A stretch of DNA of 64,000 bases from Streptomyces seoulensis. GTDB lineage: Bacteria > Actinomycetota > Actinomycetes > Streptomycetales > Streptomycetaceae. Every line of letters starts with the position of its first letter. Position 1 is the stretch's first letter. The DNA lies in NCBI RefSeq assembly GCF_022846655.1, contig NZ_AP025667.1:1711001-1775000 (forward strand), written 5' to 3'. The translations under genes were made by a program, and so were the position numbers. This document shows, piece after piece, positions 35,519-44,256 of this stretch. The notes under the pieces are model-generated. The model searched no databases. It was not told the DNA's origin and was given only the letters and a program-made list of their open reading frames with translations.

Positions 35519-36394
35519 ATGCGAGGCACGATCGACGGATTCAGCTACGGGGTCGTCACCCCCCTCGTGGGTTATGTGATGGCCTGCCTCGGCGGCGCCC
35601 TCGGCCTGCGCTGCACCACCCGCTCCCTGCTGGTCACCCACTCCTGGCGGCCCGCGTGGCTGGCCCTCGGATCGACGGCGATCGGATCCGGCGTCTGGAC
35701 CATGCACTTCATCGCCATGATGGGTTTCTCCATCGACGAGACACCGATCCGCTTCGACAAACCGATGACCTACGCCAGCCTGGGCCTGGCCATCGTCATG
35801 GTGGGCGTCGGGATCTTCATCATCGGCTACCGGGGCGCCACCGGCACCTCGCTCGTCACCGGCGGCACGATCACCGGTCTCGGCGTCGCCTCCATGCACT
35901 ACCTCGGCATGGCCGGGATGCGCTTCGACGGACGGTTCACCTACGACATCCCGAGCGTCGTCGCGTCCGTCGTCATCGCCGTCGTGGCGGCCAGCGTCGC
36001 CCTCTGGGCCGCCGGACGCGTCAGGGGCCTCGTGGGCAGCATCGGCGCCAGCCTCGTCATGGGACTCGCCGTCAGCGGCATGCACTACACCGGCATGGCC
36101 GGACTCACCGTCCACCTCCACGGCACCCCCGGCACCGCGACCAGCGGCTCGCCGGCCACCGTGCTCGCCCCGATCCTCATCGGACCGCTCGCCTTCCTGG
36201 TCCTCGCGGCCGCCGTCGTGCTGTTCGATCCGCTGATGGTCAAGGGCGTGCCGCGGCACATCCCCGAGAAGCCCAAGCCGGGCGTCCCGGCCGCCGCCAT
36301 CGCCTCCCACCAGCGGCTTCGCGCGCCGCAGGGGCCGAGCCGCCGGCCGGTCCACGCCGACGCCCACGGCTCCCGCACCCCCCAGCGTCACTGA
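35519..36394 (+). CDS. MHYT-domain integral membrane sensor protein
   Basis: Encodes 291 residues. About seven hydrophobic segments carry three copies of the MHYT-type motif: [20 protein letters not shown] and [10 protein letters not shown]. Conserved Met and His residues are predicted to bind copper or another metal, so the domain may sense a gas or oxygen. Unlike many MHYT proteins, no GGDEF, EAL or histidine-kinase domain is attached; the C-terminal 50 residues are basic and short. Its signalling partner is unknown. A CCGGAA-N13-TTCCGG repeat lies at 35391-35415. Confidence 0.88.
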   Translation: MRGTIDGFSYGVVTPLVGYVMACLGGALGLRCTTRSLLVTHSWRPAWLALGSTAIGSGVWTMHFIAMMGFSIDETPIRFDKPMTYASLGLAIVMVGVGIFIIGYRGATGTSLVTGGTITGLGVASMHYLGMAGMRFDGRFTYDIPSVVASVVIAVVAASVALWAAGRVRGLVGSIGASLVMGLAVSGMHYTGMAGLTVHLHGTPGTATSGSPATVLAPILIGPLAFLVLAAAVVLFDPLMVKGVPRHIPEKPKPGVPAAAIASHQRLRAPQGPSRRPVHADAHGSRTPQRH

Positions 36395-36405
36395 CTCCCG
36401 GCCCG

Positions 36406-36428
36406 TTGTCAGTGCGGGGTCGTACGGT
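36406..36428 (+). promoter_or_regulatory. RecA-NDp-type DNA-damage promoter of uvrB
   Basis: TTGTCAGTG, 8 bases, then TACGGT: exact match to the actinobacterial damage-promoter consensus. The TSS is predicted at or next to the uvrB ATG (leaderless). Confidence 0.88.
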
Positions 36429-36435
36429 TGATTCC

Positions 36436-38583
36436 ATGCGGCCCGTTTCAAAGATCGAACGCACGGTGGCGCCCTTCGAGGTCGTCAGCCCCTACCAGCC
36501 CAGCGGCGACCAGCCGGCGGCCATCGCCGACCTGGCCAAGCGTGTGGGGGGCGGCGAGAAGGACGTCGTACTGCTCGGCGCGACCGGTACCGGCAAGTCC
36601 GCCACCACCGCGTGGATGATCGAGAAGCTCCAGCGCCCCACCCTGGTGATGGCGCCCAACAAGACGCTGGCCGCCCAGTTGGCCAACGAGTTCCGCGAGC
36701 TGCTCCCGAACAACGCGGTCGAATACTTCGTCTCGTACTACGACTACTACCAGCCCGAGGCGTACGTCCCGCAGTCGGACACCTACATCGAGAAGGACTC
36801 CTCGATCAACGAGGAGGTCGAGCGCCTGCGCCACTCGGCGACGAACTCCCTGCTCACCCGTCGTGACGTGGTCGTGGTCGCCTCCGTCTCCTGCATCTAC
36901 GGCCTGGGCACCCCGCAGGAGTACGTGGACCGCATGGTCCCCCTCAAGGTCGGCGAGGAGATCGACCGGGACGAGCTGTTGCGCCGCTTCGTCGACATCC
37001 AGTACACGCGCAACGACACGGCCTTCACCCGGGGCACCTTCCGCGTGCGCGGCGACACCATCGAGATCTTCCCGGTCTACGAGGAGCTGGCCGTCCGCAT
37101 CGAGATGTTCGGCGACGAGATCGAGGCGCTGTCCACGCTGCACCCGCTCACCGGCGAGATCATCAGCGACGACCAGAGCCTGTACGTCTTCCCCGCCTCC
37201 CACTACGTCGCCGGCCCCGAGCGCATGGAGCGCGCGGTCAACGGCATCGAGAAGGAGCTGGGGGAGCGCCTGGCCGAGCTGGAGAAGCAGGGCAAGCTCC
37301 TGGAGGCCCAGCGCCTGCGGATGCGCACCACCTACGACATCGAGATGCTCCGCCAGATCGGCACCTGCTCCGGCGTGGAGAACTACTCGATGCACTTCGA
37401 CGGCCGCCTGCCCGGCTCCCCGCCGAACACCCTGCTCGACTACTTCCCGGACGACTTCCTGCTCGTCATCGACGAGTCGCACGTCACCGTGCCGCAGATC
37501 GGCGCCATGTACGAGGGTGACGCCTCCCGCAAGCGCACCCTGGTCGACCACGGCTTCCGGCTGCCCTCCGCGCTGGACAACCGCCCGCTGAAGTGGGAGG
37601 AGTTCCAGGAGCGCATCGGGCAGACCGTCTACCTGTCGGCGACTCCGGGCGCCTACGAACTGTCCCGGGGCGACGGCGTGGTGGAGCAGATCATCCGCCC
37701 CACCGGCCTGGTCGACCCCGAGGTCGTGGTCAAGCCCACCGAGGGCCAGATCGACGACCTGGTGCACGAGATCCGGACGCGTACCGAGAAGGACGAGCGC
37801 GTCCTGGTCACCACGCTCACCAAGAAGATGGCCGAGGACCTCACCGACTACTTCGTGGAACTCGGCATCCAGGTCCGCTATCTGCACAGCGACGTCGACA
37901 CCCTGCGCCGCGTGGAACTGCTGCGTGAGCTGCGGGCCGGTGAGTTCGACGTCCTGGTCGGCATCAACCTGCTCCGCGAGGGCCTCGACCTGCCCGAGGT
38001 GTCCCTGGTGGCCATCCTCGACGCCGACAAGGAGGGCTTCCTGCGCTCCGGCACCTCGCTGATCCAGACCATCGGCCGCGCGGCGCGCAACGTCTCCGGC
38101 CAGGTCCACATGTACGCCGACAAGATCACTCCGGCGATGGAGAAGGCCATCGACGAGACCAACCGGCGCCGCGAGAAGCAGGTCGCGTACAACAAGGCCA
38201 ACGGCGTCGACCCGCAGCCGCTGCGCAAGAAGATCAACGACATCGTCGCGCAGATCGCCCGCGAGGGCGTCGACACCGAGCAGCTCCTCGGCACCGGCTA
38301 CCGGCAGCAGAAGGACGGCAAGGCGCCCAAGGCGCCCGTGCCCTCCCTCGGGGGCAAGGCGACCAAGGACGCGAAGGCGAAGGCGGCCAGGACCAAGGCG
38401 AAGGGCGGCGCGACGCCCACGGACCAGCCGGCCGCCGAACTCGCCGGGCAGATCGAGGAGATGACGGAGCGCATGCGCGCGGCCGCCGCCGAGCTCCAGT
38501 TCGAGATCGCCGCCCGCCTGCGCGACGAGGTGTCGGAGATGAAGAAGGAACTGCGCCAGATGCGGGAGGCGGGCATCGCCTGA
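36436..38583 (+). CDS. uvrB: Excinuclease ABC subunit B
   Basis: Encodes 715 residues from ATG 36436 with no ribosome-binding site, consistent with a leaderless mRNA from the damage promoter that ends 8 bases upstream. Walker A is GATGTGKS (about residue 55). The beta-hairpin tip [10 protein letters not shown], used to clamp damaged DNA, is at about residue 100, and Walker B IDESHV follows later. The C-terminal UVR domain ([14 protein letters not shown]) that binds UvrC is intact. [16 protein letters not shown] linker, rich in Lys/Ala, precedes it. UvrB verifies damage handed over by UvrA. Confidence 0.98.
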   Translation: MRPVSKIERTVAPFEVVSPYQPSGDQPAAIADLAKRVGGGEKDVVLLGATGTGKSATTAWMIEKLQRPTLVMAPNKTLAAQLANEFRELLPNNAVEYFVSYYDYYQPEAYVPQSDTYIEKDSSINEEVERLRHSATNSLLTRRDVVVVASVSCIYGLGTPQEYVDRMVPLKVGEEIDRDELLRRFVDIQYTRNDTAFTRGTFRVRGDTIEIFPVYEELAVRIEMFGDEIEALSTLHPLTGEIISDDQSLYVFPASHYVAGPERMERAVNGIEKELGERLAELEKQGKLLEAQRLRMRTTYDIEMLRQIGTCSGVENYSMHFDGRLPGSPPNTLLDYFPDDFLLVIDESHVTVPQIGAMYEGDASRKRTLVDHGFRLPSALDNRPLKWEEFQERIGQTVYLSATPGAYELSRGDGVVEQIIRPTGLVDPEVVVKPTEGQIDDLVHEIRTRTEKDERVLVTTLTKKMAEDLTDYFVELGIQVRYLHSDVDTLRRVELLRELRAGEFDVLVGINLLREGLDLPEVSLVAILDADKEGFLRSGTSLIQTIGRAARNVSGQVHMYADKITPAMEKAIDETNRRREKQVAYNKANGVDPQPLRKKINDIVAQIAREGVDTEQLLGTGYRQQKDGKAPKAPVPSLGGKATKDAKAKAARTKAKGGATPTDQPAAELAGQIEEMTERMRAAAAELQFEIAARLRDEVSEMKKELRQMREAGIA

Positions 38584-38620
38584 CCCTCCTGACCCGCCCG
38601 GACCTCGGCATGGACGCGCA

Positions 38621-38632
38621 GTGTTGCAACAC
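38621..38632. promoter_or_regulatory. Palindrome upstream of terD
   Basis: GTGTTGCAACAC is a perfect 12-bp palindrome 109 bases upstream of terD and 37 bases after the uvrB stop. It could be an operator; I do not recognise a matching family. Confidence 0.4.
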
Positions 38633-38661
38633 CGACACAAAGCGCGGGCCGGGGTTCGGCA

Positions 38662-38684
38662 CGGTCGGCGACCCTGCGTAGGGT
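38662..38684 (+). promoter_or_regulatory. Weak RecA-NDp-like promoter upstream of terD
   Basis: CGGTCGGCG, 8 bases, TAGGGT. The GTCGG core, spacing and -10 fit the damage consensus but the first two and the eighth positions do not. It has the same GTCGGCG core as the uvrC promoter. Predicted start near 38691, 50 bases before terD. Confidence 0.4.
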
Positions 38685-38740
38685 TCTGGGCAACCGTGCG
38701 ATGCGCGGCAACAGGGGAACACCGAGAGGGGATTCAAGCC

Positions 38741-39319
38741 GTGACCGTCAACATGACCAAGGGCCAGGCCATCAGCCTGGAGAAGAAGGACGGGGCCACC
38801 CTTACCGCGGTCCGTATGGGTCTCGGCTGGCAGGCGGCGAAGCGACGTGGACTGTTCGGCTCGCGCACCCGCGAGATCGACCTGGACGCCTCGGCGGTCC
38901 TGTTCGCGGAGCAGCAGCCGGTCGACGTCGTCTTCTTCCGTCATCTGGTGAGCGACGACGGTTCCGTCCGCCACACGGGCGACAACCTCGTCGGCGGTGT
39001 CGGACAGGGCGGCGACGACGAGGCCGTCCTCGTGGACCTGCAGCGGGTCCCGCCCCACATCGACCAGATCGTCTTCACCGTGAACTCCTTCACCGGGCAG
39101 ACCTTCCAGGAGGTGCAGAACGCGTTCTGCCGCCTCGTGGACGAGACCAACGGCCAGGAACTGGCGCGCTACACGCTGGCGGGCGGCGGCGAGTACACCG
39201 CGCAGATCATGGCCAAGGTGCACCGCGCGGGCTCCGGCTGGACGATGACCGCGCTGGGCGAGCCCGCCAACGGGCGCACCTTCCAGGACCTGATGCCCGC
39301 GATCCTCCCGCACCTGTAG
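38741..39319 (+). CDS. TerD family protein
   Basis: Encodes 192 residues from GTG 38741 with GAGAGGGGA upstream. TerD calcium-binding motifs are present: EIDLDASAVLF (DxD-like), DDGSVRHTGDNLVGG and VLVDLQRVP, with VVFTVNSF-type sequence (IDQIVFTVNSFTGQTFQEV). TerD proteins act with TerC at the membrane in a poorly understood metal, phage and stress response. A fused TerD gene follows 50 bases later, and TerC is 2 kb downstream, so the cluster works as a Ter system. Confidence 0.92.
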   Translation: MTVNMTKGQAISLEKKDGATLTAVRMGLGWQAAKRRGLFGSRTREIDLDASAVLFAEQQPVDVVFFRHLVSDDGSVRHTGDNLVGGVGQGGDDEAVLVDLQRVPPHIDQIVFTVNSFTGQTFQEVQNAFCRLVDETNGQELARYTLAGGGEYTAQIMAKVHRAGSGWTMTALGEPANGRTFQDLMPAILPHL

Positions 39320-39369
39320 GACCGCACCCACCCGGCGCGCACGACGAGACAACACAGGGGGCGACGGCG

Positions 39370-41166
39370 ATGGGGACCGAACTGCTGCGGGGACAGAACC
39401 ACCCGCTGCCCCGGACCCGGCTGGAGATCCTGATCTCGGCCGAGGTCCCAGTCCTCGCCGCCGCGGCCCTCGGCGACGAGCGCGGCCTCGTCCACGACGC
39501 CCGCCGGATCGCCCATGCCGGCGCCCCTGTCCTCCCCGGCATCGAGGCGCCACGCGCGGCGGCCACCGAGCATCGCGTCATCGCCGACCTGAACGCCCTG
39601 CCCGGAACCGTGCACCGGGTCACCGTGCTGCTGGCGATGCCGGAACGCGCGGGAACGGGAGGCCGGTTCGGCGCGACCGCATCCCCGCGAGCGACGGTCA
39701 CCGACGCCGACGGCACCGAGATCGTCCGCTTCACCCTCACCGGACTGGACGCCGAGTCGGCAGTCGTCGCGCTGGAGCTCTACCGCCGACAGGACGACTG
39801 GAAGGTCCGTGCGGTCGGCCAGGGCTACGCGGACGGCCTCGCCGCCCTCCTCGCCGACCTGGGACTGCCCCGGGCCCGCGAGGTCGCCGAAGCCATGGGG
39901 GAGGCGGGGCACCCTGCTGCGCCGCAGCCTCCGCCGCCCGAGACCCGCCCGACCGGCGGACCGGTCGACTACTCCCACCCACGGCGGCATGAATCCCCCG
40001 CCCCGGCCGCCCCGGCCGCCACGACCGGCCCGGCCGGGGAACCACCGCGCCCCGTCGCGGGTGACGCGGCGGGCTGGTCGATGGAGGAGCGGCTGTACAA
40101 CCAGGTCTGGGGCATGTTCGAGGACCTGGCCCGTGCCACCGCCGCCCTCCGGAGTGCGGCCGACTTCGCCGCCGCCCGGCTGGACCGGGAACTCGACGCG
40201 GCCCTCACCGACCCGCGCGCCAGGATCGGCGGGGCCGCGGACGCGGCGCGCGAGGCGGCCCGGGCCAGACACGACGAGCTGGTCGGCCGGGCACAGGCGG
40301 CCTACGAATGCGACCTCGCCCAGCTCACCGCTGAGTCGGAGGTCGTGGAGCCCGCTCTGCCTCCCGCCTACGCCCGCTGGGACAACCCGGTCTGGCACGC
40401 CCACCGGATGCCGGCCGACCCGCCCCAGGCCGTACGGCTGGGCGACCTCCACCTCCCCGAGAGCGCGCCCCTGCGCATTCCGATGCTGGTCAGGCTGCCG
40501 CTGGAACGGGGCCTGTGGGTCGACAGCGGCGCCACGCCCGGCGACTTCGGGGGCTCCGCGGAGCGGCGCCGCCGGGCCTTGGAGGTGGCGGTGGCCCTCG
40601 CTGCCCGGCTGCTCGCCGTCCATCCGGTGGGTGAGTTCGCCGTACAGGTCGTCGACCCGGCCGGCGCGGGAGCGGGACCGCTCGGGACGCTGACCCGGAC
40701 GGGCACGCCGACCGGACCGCCCGCGCACGGCGCGGCCGGTGTGGCGCAGACGCTGGAATCGCTCACCCGGAGGGTCGACCTGGTGCGCATGGCGATCAGC
40801 GGCGGCGCGGCCGAGGCGCTGCCGGACGGGTTCGACAGCGCCCGGCGGCTGCTGATCGTCAACGACTTCCCACACGGATTCGACGACCGCGCCCTCACCC
40901 GGCTCCGCTTCCTCGCGGACGAGGGCCCGGCGGCCGGAGTCCATCTGCTGCTGGTCGCGGACCGCGCGGACGCCGGGGCGTACGGGCCGTTGCTCGACCC
41001 CCTGTGGCGTTCACTGATGCGACTCACCCCCTCGCCCGACGACCATTTCGCCGATCCCTGGGTCGGACACGCCTGGACCTTCGAACCTGCCCTCCCGCCG
41101 CACGGGAGCGCGGTCGTCCAGCAGGTGCTCAGCGGGGTTTCCGCGGCCCGGATCAAGGGGAAGTAA
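39370..41166 (+). CDS. TerD-like domain fused to a degenerate FtsK-like domain
   Basis: Encodes 598 residues from an ATG with AGGGGG upstream. Residues 1-175 are a second, divergent TerD-like domain (IADLNALPGTVHRVTVLLAM, VTDADGTEIVRFTLTGLDAE). Residues 175-240 are a Pro-rich linker, and 240-345 are helical and charged (ARLDRELDAALTDPR), possibly coiled coil. From about 375 a fold like the FtsK/SpoIIIE motor appears, but the Walker A position reads GLWVDSGATPGDFGGS with no GKS/T, while RRLLIVNDFP looks like a surviving Walker B. It may bind but not hydrolyse ATP. Similar proteins accompany TerD in actinobacteria. Confidence 0.8.
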   Translation: MGTELLRGQNHPLPRTRLEILISAEVPVLAAAALGDERGLVHDARRIAHAGAPVLPGIEAPRAAATEHRVIADLNALPGTVHRVTVLLAMPERAGTGGRFGATASPRATVTDADGTEIVRFTLTGLDAESAVVALELYRRQDDWKVRAVGQGYADGLAALLADLGLPRAREVAEAMGEAGHPAAPQPPPPETRPTGGPVDYSHPRRHESPAPAAPAATTGPAGEPPRPVAGDAAGWSMEERLYNQVWGMFEDLARATAALRSAADFAAARLDRELDAALTDPRARIGGAADAAREAARARHDELVGRAQAAYECDLAQLTAESEVVEPALPPAYARWDNPVWHAHRMPADPPQAVRLGDLHLPESAPLRIPMLVRLPLERGLWVDSGATPGDFGGSAERRRRALEVAVALAARLLAVHPVGEFAVQVVDPAGAGAGPLGTLTRTGTPTGPPAHGAAGVAQTLESLTRRVDLVRMAISGGAAEALPDGFDSARRLLIVNDFPHGFDDRALTRLRFLADEGPAAGVHLLLVADRADAGAYGPLLDPLWRSLMRLTPSPDDHFADPWVGHAWTFEPALPPHGSAVVQQVLSGVSAARIKGK

Positions 41167-41209
41167 AGAACCTCTGAGCTGCTGACTTGGTCTTTATTTT
41201 ACCTTTCTC

Positions 41210-41239
41210 TTTACTGTTCCTTGGTGATTGCGGTACTGT
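41210..41239 (+). promoter_or_regulatory. Promoter of the riboswitch-terC transcript
   Basis: TTTACT and TACTGT are 18 bases apart in an unusually AT-rich stretch. The predicted start at about 41246 coincides with the 5' edge of the riboswitch. Confidence 0.55.
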
Positions 41240-41245
41240 CTTCGT

Positions 41246-41342
41246 GCGGAGGGGAGTACTCCCTGATGCGGCGCACCCGTCAATACGGATCGATGTGGAT
41301 CCCGGGGCGCCGGCCCGTTCTCCGGGTGGAAGAGACCTCCGG
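41246..41342 (+). ncRNA. yybP-ykoY manganese riboswitch
   Basis: The outer stem CGGAGG (41247-41252) pairs with CCTCCG (41336-41341). Conserved elements appear in order: GGGGAGTA after the first stem strand, CGTCAATACG in the middle, CGCCGGC, and GGAAGAGACCTCC at the 3' side. These are the hallmarks of yybP-ykoY, the Mn2+-sensing class that typically controls TerC/Alx, MntP and related genes. It lies 46 bases before the terC GTG, so it probably acts on translation or nearby termination. Confidence 0.85.
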
Positions 41343-41387
41343 CAGCGACAACGCTGATGTTTGCCGTGACGTAATGCCGGAGGTGCA

Positions 41388-42383
41388 GTGGACGTCTCTG
41401 TGACCCTGTGGGTCCTGACCATCGTGGGGCTTGCCGCCCTGATCGCCGTGGACTTCTTCATCGGCCGCAAGCCGCATGAGGTGTCCATCAAGGAAGCGGG
41501 CGTCTGGACCGCCGTCTGGATCGCCCTGGCCGGACTCTTCGGCCTCGGACTGTTCTTTTTCGGCGGTGCCCAGCCCGCCGGGGAGTTCTTCGCCGGTTTC
41601 ATCACCGAGAAGTCCCTGAGCGTCGACAACCTCTTCGTCTTCGTGCTGATCATGACGAAGTTCGCGGTGCCCGCGCAGTATCAGCAGCGGGTCCTGCTCT
41701 TCGGCGTGCTCATAGCGCTGGTCCTGCGGGCCGCCTTCATCGCGGCCGGCGCGGCGATCATCGCCAGCTTCTCGTGGGTGTTCTTCATCTTCGGCGCCTT
41801 CCTCATCTGGACCGCCTGGAAGCTCATCCAGGAGGCCCGCGCCGACCACGAGGACGAGGAGTACGAGGAGAACAAGCTCCTGAAGGCCGCCGAGCGCCGG
41901 TTCGGTGTCGCCGACCGGTACCACGGCACCAAGCTGTGGATCGAGGAGAACGGCAAGCGGGTCATGACCCCGATGCTGGTCGTGATGCTCGCCATCGGCA
42001 CCACCGACGTGCTGTTCGCGCTGGACTCCATCCCCGCGATCTTCGGCCTGACGCAGGACCCGTACATCGTCTTCACCGCGAACGCGTTCGCCCTGATGGG
42101 TCTGCGCCAGCTCTACTTCCTCATCGGCGGCCTGCTGAAGAGGCTGGTCCACCTGTCGTACGGCCTGTCGGTCATCCTCGGCTTCATCGGCGTCAAGCTG
42201 GTGCTGCACGCCCTGCACGAGCTCGGGGTGCATGTCCCCGAGATCAGCATCCCGGTCTCCTTGGCCGTGATCTGCGGTGTCCTGGTCATCACCACGATCA
42301 CCAGCCTCATCGCCTCCCGGAAGCAGGCGGCCGCCGAGGCGGGCAAGGGCGACGGCGCCGCCAAGGACAGCATCGACGCCTGA
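41388..42383 (+). CDS. TerC family integral membrane protein
   Basis: Encodes 331 residues from GTG 41388 with GGAGG upstream. About nine membrane segments are present. TerC/Alx motifs are EKSLSVDNLFVFVLIM (intramembrane Asp-Asn) and FALDSIPAIFGLT, with RVLLFGVLIALVLRAAFI. TerC proteins export manganese and help metallate secreted proteins, and in Ter clusters they anchor TerD. The manganese riboswitch directly upstream argues strongly for Mn2+ export. The tail is short and Ala/Lys-rich. Confidence 0.95.
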   Translation: MDVSVTLWVLTIVGLAALIAVDFFIGRKPHEVSIKEAGVWTAVWIALAGLFGLGLFFFGGAQPAGEFFAGFITEKSLSVDNLFVFVLIMTKFAVPAQYQQRVLLFGVLIALVLRAAFIAAGAAIIASFSWVFFIFGAFLIWTAWKLIQEARADHEDEEYEENKLLKAAERRFGVADRYHGTKLWIEENGKRVMTPMLVVMLAIGTTDVLFALDSIPAIFGLTQDPYIVFTANAFALMGLRQLYFLIGGLLKRLVHLSYGLSVILGFIGVKLVLHALHELGVHVPEISIPVSLAVICGVLVITTITSLIASRKQAAAEAGKGDGAAKDSIDA

Positions 42384-42412
42384 CCCGCGAACCCGCGGGA
42401 CGAAGCCGATCC

Positions 42413-42447
42413 GTGCGGAAGGTGCCGCAGCCCGGCGCCTTCCGCAC
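42413..42447 (+). terminator. Hairpin terminator after terC
   Basis: GTGCGGAAGG and GCC pair with GGC and CCTTCCGCAC (one bulged base) 30 bases after the terC stop; no U-run follows. Confidence 0.65.
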
Positions 42448-42549
42448 GCAAAGGCCCCGCGCCATCCGCCCCCGTCACGCCGACCCGGCCGGCACGGACC
42501 GCGAAACGAACGGAATGCGAACCCTGTACGCCTCTGCCACCATCACTGC

Positions 42550-43650
42550 ATGATCACTCGGCTCAGGTCGCTCGCCACGCGGTGGACGTTCCTCGTGCCG
42601 GTGCTCGCGATCGTCCTGCTCGTCCTCACCTGGGGCCGTGACCTGCCCGGCGCGGTCGTCGCCCTGGTCACCCTCGTACTCGCCGGGTCCGTCCTGGCCG
42701 CCGTGCACCATGCCGAGGTCATCGCCCACCGGGTGGGCGAACCCTTCGGCTCCCTGGTGCTCGCCGTCGCCGTCACCGTCATCGAGGTGGCGCTGATCGT
42801 CACCCTCATGGTCGACGGCGGGGACAAGAGCTCCACCCTGGCCCGCGACACGGTCTTCGCCGCCGTGATGATCACCTGCAACGGCATCCTCGGCATCTGC
42901 CTCCTGGTCGGCTCCCTGCGCCACGGCACCGCCGTCTTCAACCCCGAGGGCACCGGAGCCGCCCTGGCCACGGTCGCCACCCTGGCCACCCTCAGCCTGG
43001 TGCTGCCCACGTTCACGACCAGCAAGCCCGGCCCCGAGTTCTCCACCGTGCAACTGACGTTCGCGGCCCTGTCGTCCCTGGTCCTCTACGGCCTCTTCGT
43101 CGCCACCCAGACCCTGCGGCACCGCGACTACTTCCTGCCGGTCACCAAAGAGGGCGACGTCATCACCGCCGCCGACCACGCGGCGCCCCCGTCCAGCAGG
43201 AGCGCCTGGGTCAGCGTCGGTCTGCTCGGCCTCGCCCTCGTCGGCGTGGTCGGCCTCGCCAAGGGCGTGTCGCCCACGATCGAATCCGGTGTGGAGGGCG
43301 CGGGCCTGCCCCAAGCGGTCGTCGGTGTGGTCATCGCGCTGCTCGTCCTGCTGCCCGAGACCATCGCCGCACTGCGCGCCGCCCGCCGCGACCGGGTGCA
43401 GACCAGTCTCAACCTCGCGCTGGGCTCCGCCATGGCCAGCATCGGCCTGACCATCCCGGCCGTCGCCCTGGCGTCCGTCTGGCTGTCCGGGCCGCTCGTG
43501 CTGGGCCTCGGCTCCACGCACATGCTGCTGCTCGCGCTCACCGTGGTCGTCGCCTCGCTGACCGTCGTGCCCGGCCGCGCCACCCCGCTCCAGGGCGGCG
43601 TCCACCTGGTCCTCTTCGCCGCCTACCTGGAGCTCGCCCTCAACCCCTGA
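42550..43650 (+). CDS. Calcium/cation:proton antiporter (ChaA family)
   Basis: Encodes 366 residues in about eleven hydrophobic segments. The ChaA/CaCA signature AAVHHAEVIAHRVGEPFGSL followed by LAVAVTVIEVALIVTLMV is near residue 50, and the matching second repeat QAVVGVVIALLVLLPETIAA, with the exchanger Glu, is in the C-terminal half. Such proteins expel Ca2+, Na+ or K+ in exchange for protons. Next to TerD proteins, which bind Ca2+, a calcium role is attractive. There is no clear ribosome-binding site. Confidence 0.92.
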   Translation: MITRLRSLATRWTFLVPVLAIVLLVLTWGRDLPGAVVALVTLVLAGSVLAAVHHAEVIAHRVGEPFGSLVLAVAVTVIEVALIVTLMVDGGDKSSTLARDTVFAAVMITCNGILGICLLVGSLRHGTAVFNPEGTGAALATVATLATLSLVLPTFTTSKPGPEFSTVQLTFAALSSLVLYGLFVATQTLRHRDYFLPVTKEGDVITAADHAAPPSSRSAWVSVGLLGLALVGVVGLAKGVSPTIESGVEGAGLPQAVVGVVIALLVLLPETIAALRAARRDRVQTSLNLALGSAMASIGLTIPAVALASVWLSGPLVLGLGSTHMLLLALTVVVASLTVVPGRATPLQGGVHLVLFAAYLELALNP

Positions 43651-43757
43651 CCCGAAGACGTCCGACCGACTCCGTGAGGCGCTCCGGCGGCCCGTGATAG
43701 ACCGGGTGCGAGCAGCGGCCGGCGACCGGCCGCCTTGACGCACCGGAGGAAACGACC

Positions 43758-44231
43758 GTGCCCCGCACCCTGGCCAGCGCCCCGATCATGATCCTCAACG
43801 GGCCCAACCTGAACCTCCTCGGCCAGCGGCAGCCCGAGATCTACGGCAAGGACACGCTGGCCGACGTGGAGGCGATGTGCGCCGAGGCGGCGGCCGCGTA
43901 CGGCGGCACGGTGGACTGCCGGCAGTCCAACCACGAGGGCCGGCTGGTCGACTGGATCCACGAGGCGCGGCTCGACCACGCCGGGATCGTCATCAACCCC
44001 GGCGCCTACTCCCACACGTCGGTGGCGATCCTGGACGCGCTCAACGCCTGCGACGGCCTGCCGGTGCTGGAGGTGCACATCTCCAACATCCACCAGCGCG
44101 AGACCTTCCGGCACCACTCGTACGTCTCGCTGCGCGCCGACGGGGTGATCGCGGGATGCGGGGTGCAGGGGTACGTCTTCGCGGTCGAGCGGATCGCCAC
44201 GCTGCTGGGGTCGGCGCGGGCGGACGCCTGA
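43758..44231 (+). CDS. aroQ: 3-dehydroquinate dehydratase, type II
   Basis: Encodes 157 residues from GTG 43758 with GGAGG upstream, the normal length of the dodecameric type II enzyme. Catalytic features are [19 protein letters not shown] (with the essential Tyr), [28 protein letters not shown] and [15 protein letters not shown] with the catalytic His. It makes 3-dehydroshikimate in the shikimate pathway or acts in quinate breakdown. No other aro gene is nearby, so the pathway role cannot be decided from context. Confidence 0.97.
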   Translation: MPRTLASAPIMILNGPNLNLLGQRQPEIYGKDTLADVEAMCAEAAAAYGGTVDCRQSNHEGRLVDWIHEARLDHAGIVINPGAYSHTSVAILDALNACDGLPVLEVHISNIHQRETFRHHSYVSLRADGVIAGCGVQGYVFAVERIATLLGSARADA

Positions 44232-44256
44232 GCGCCGCCCGCGGCCGGAGACCGGC

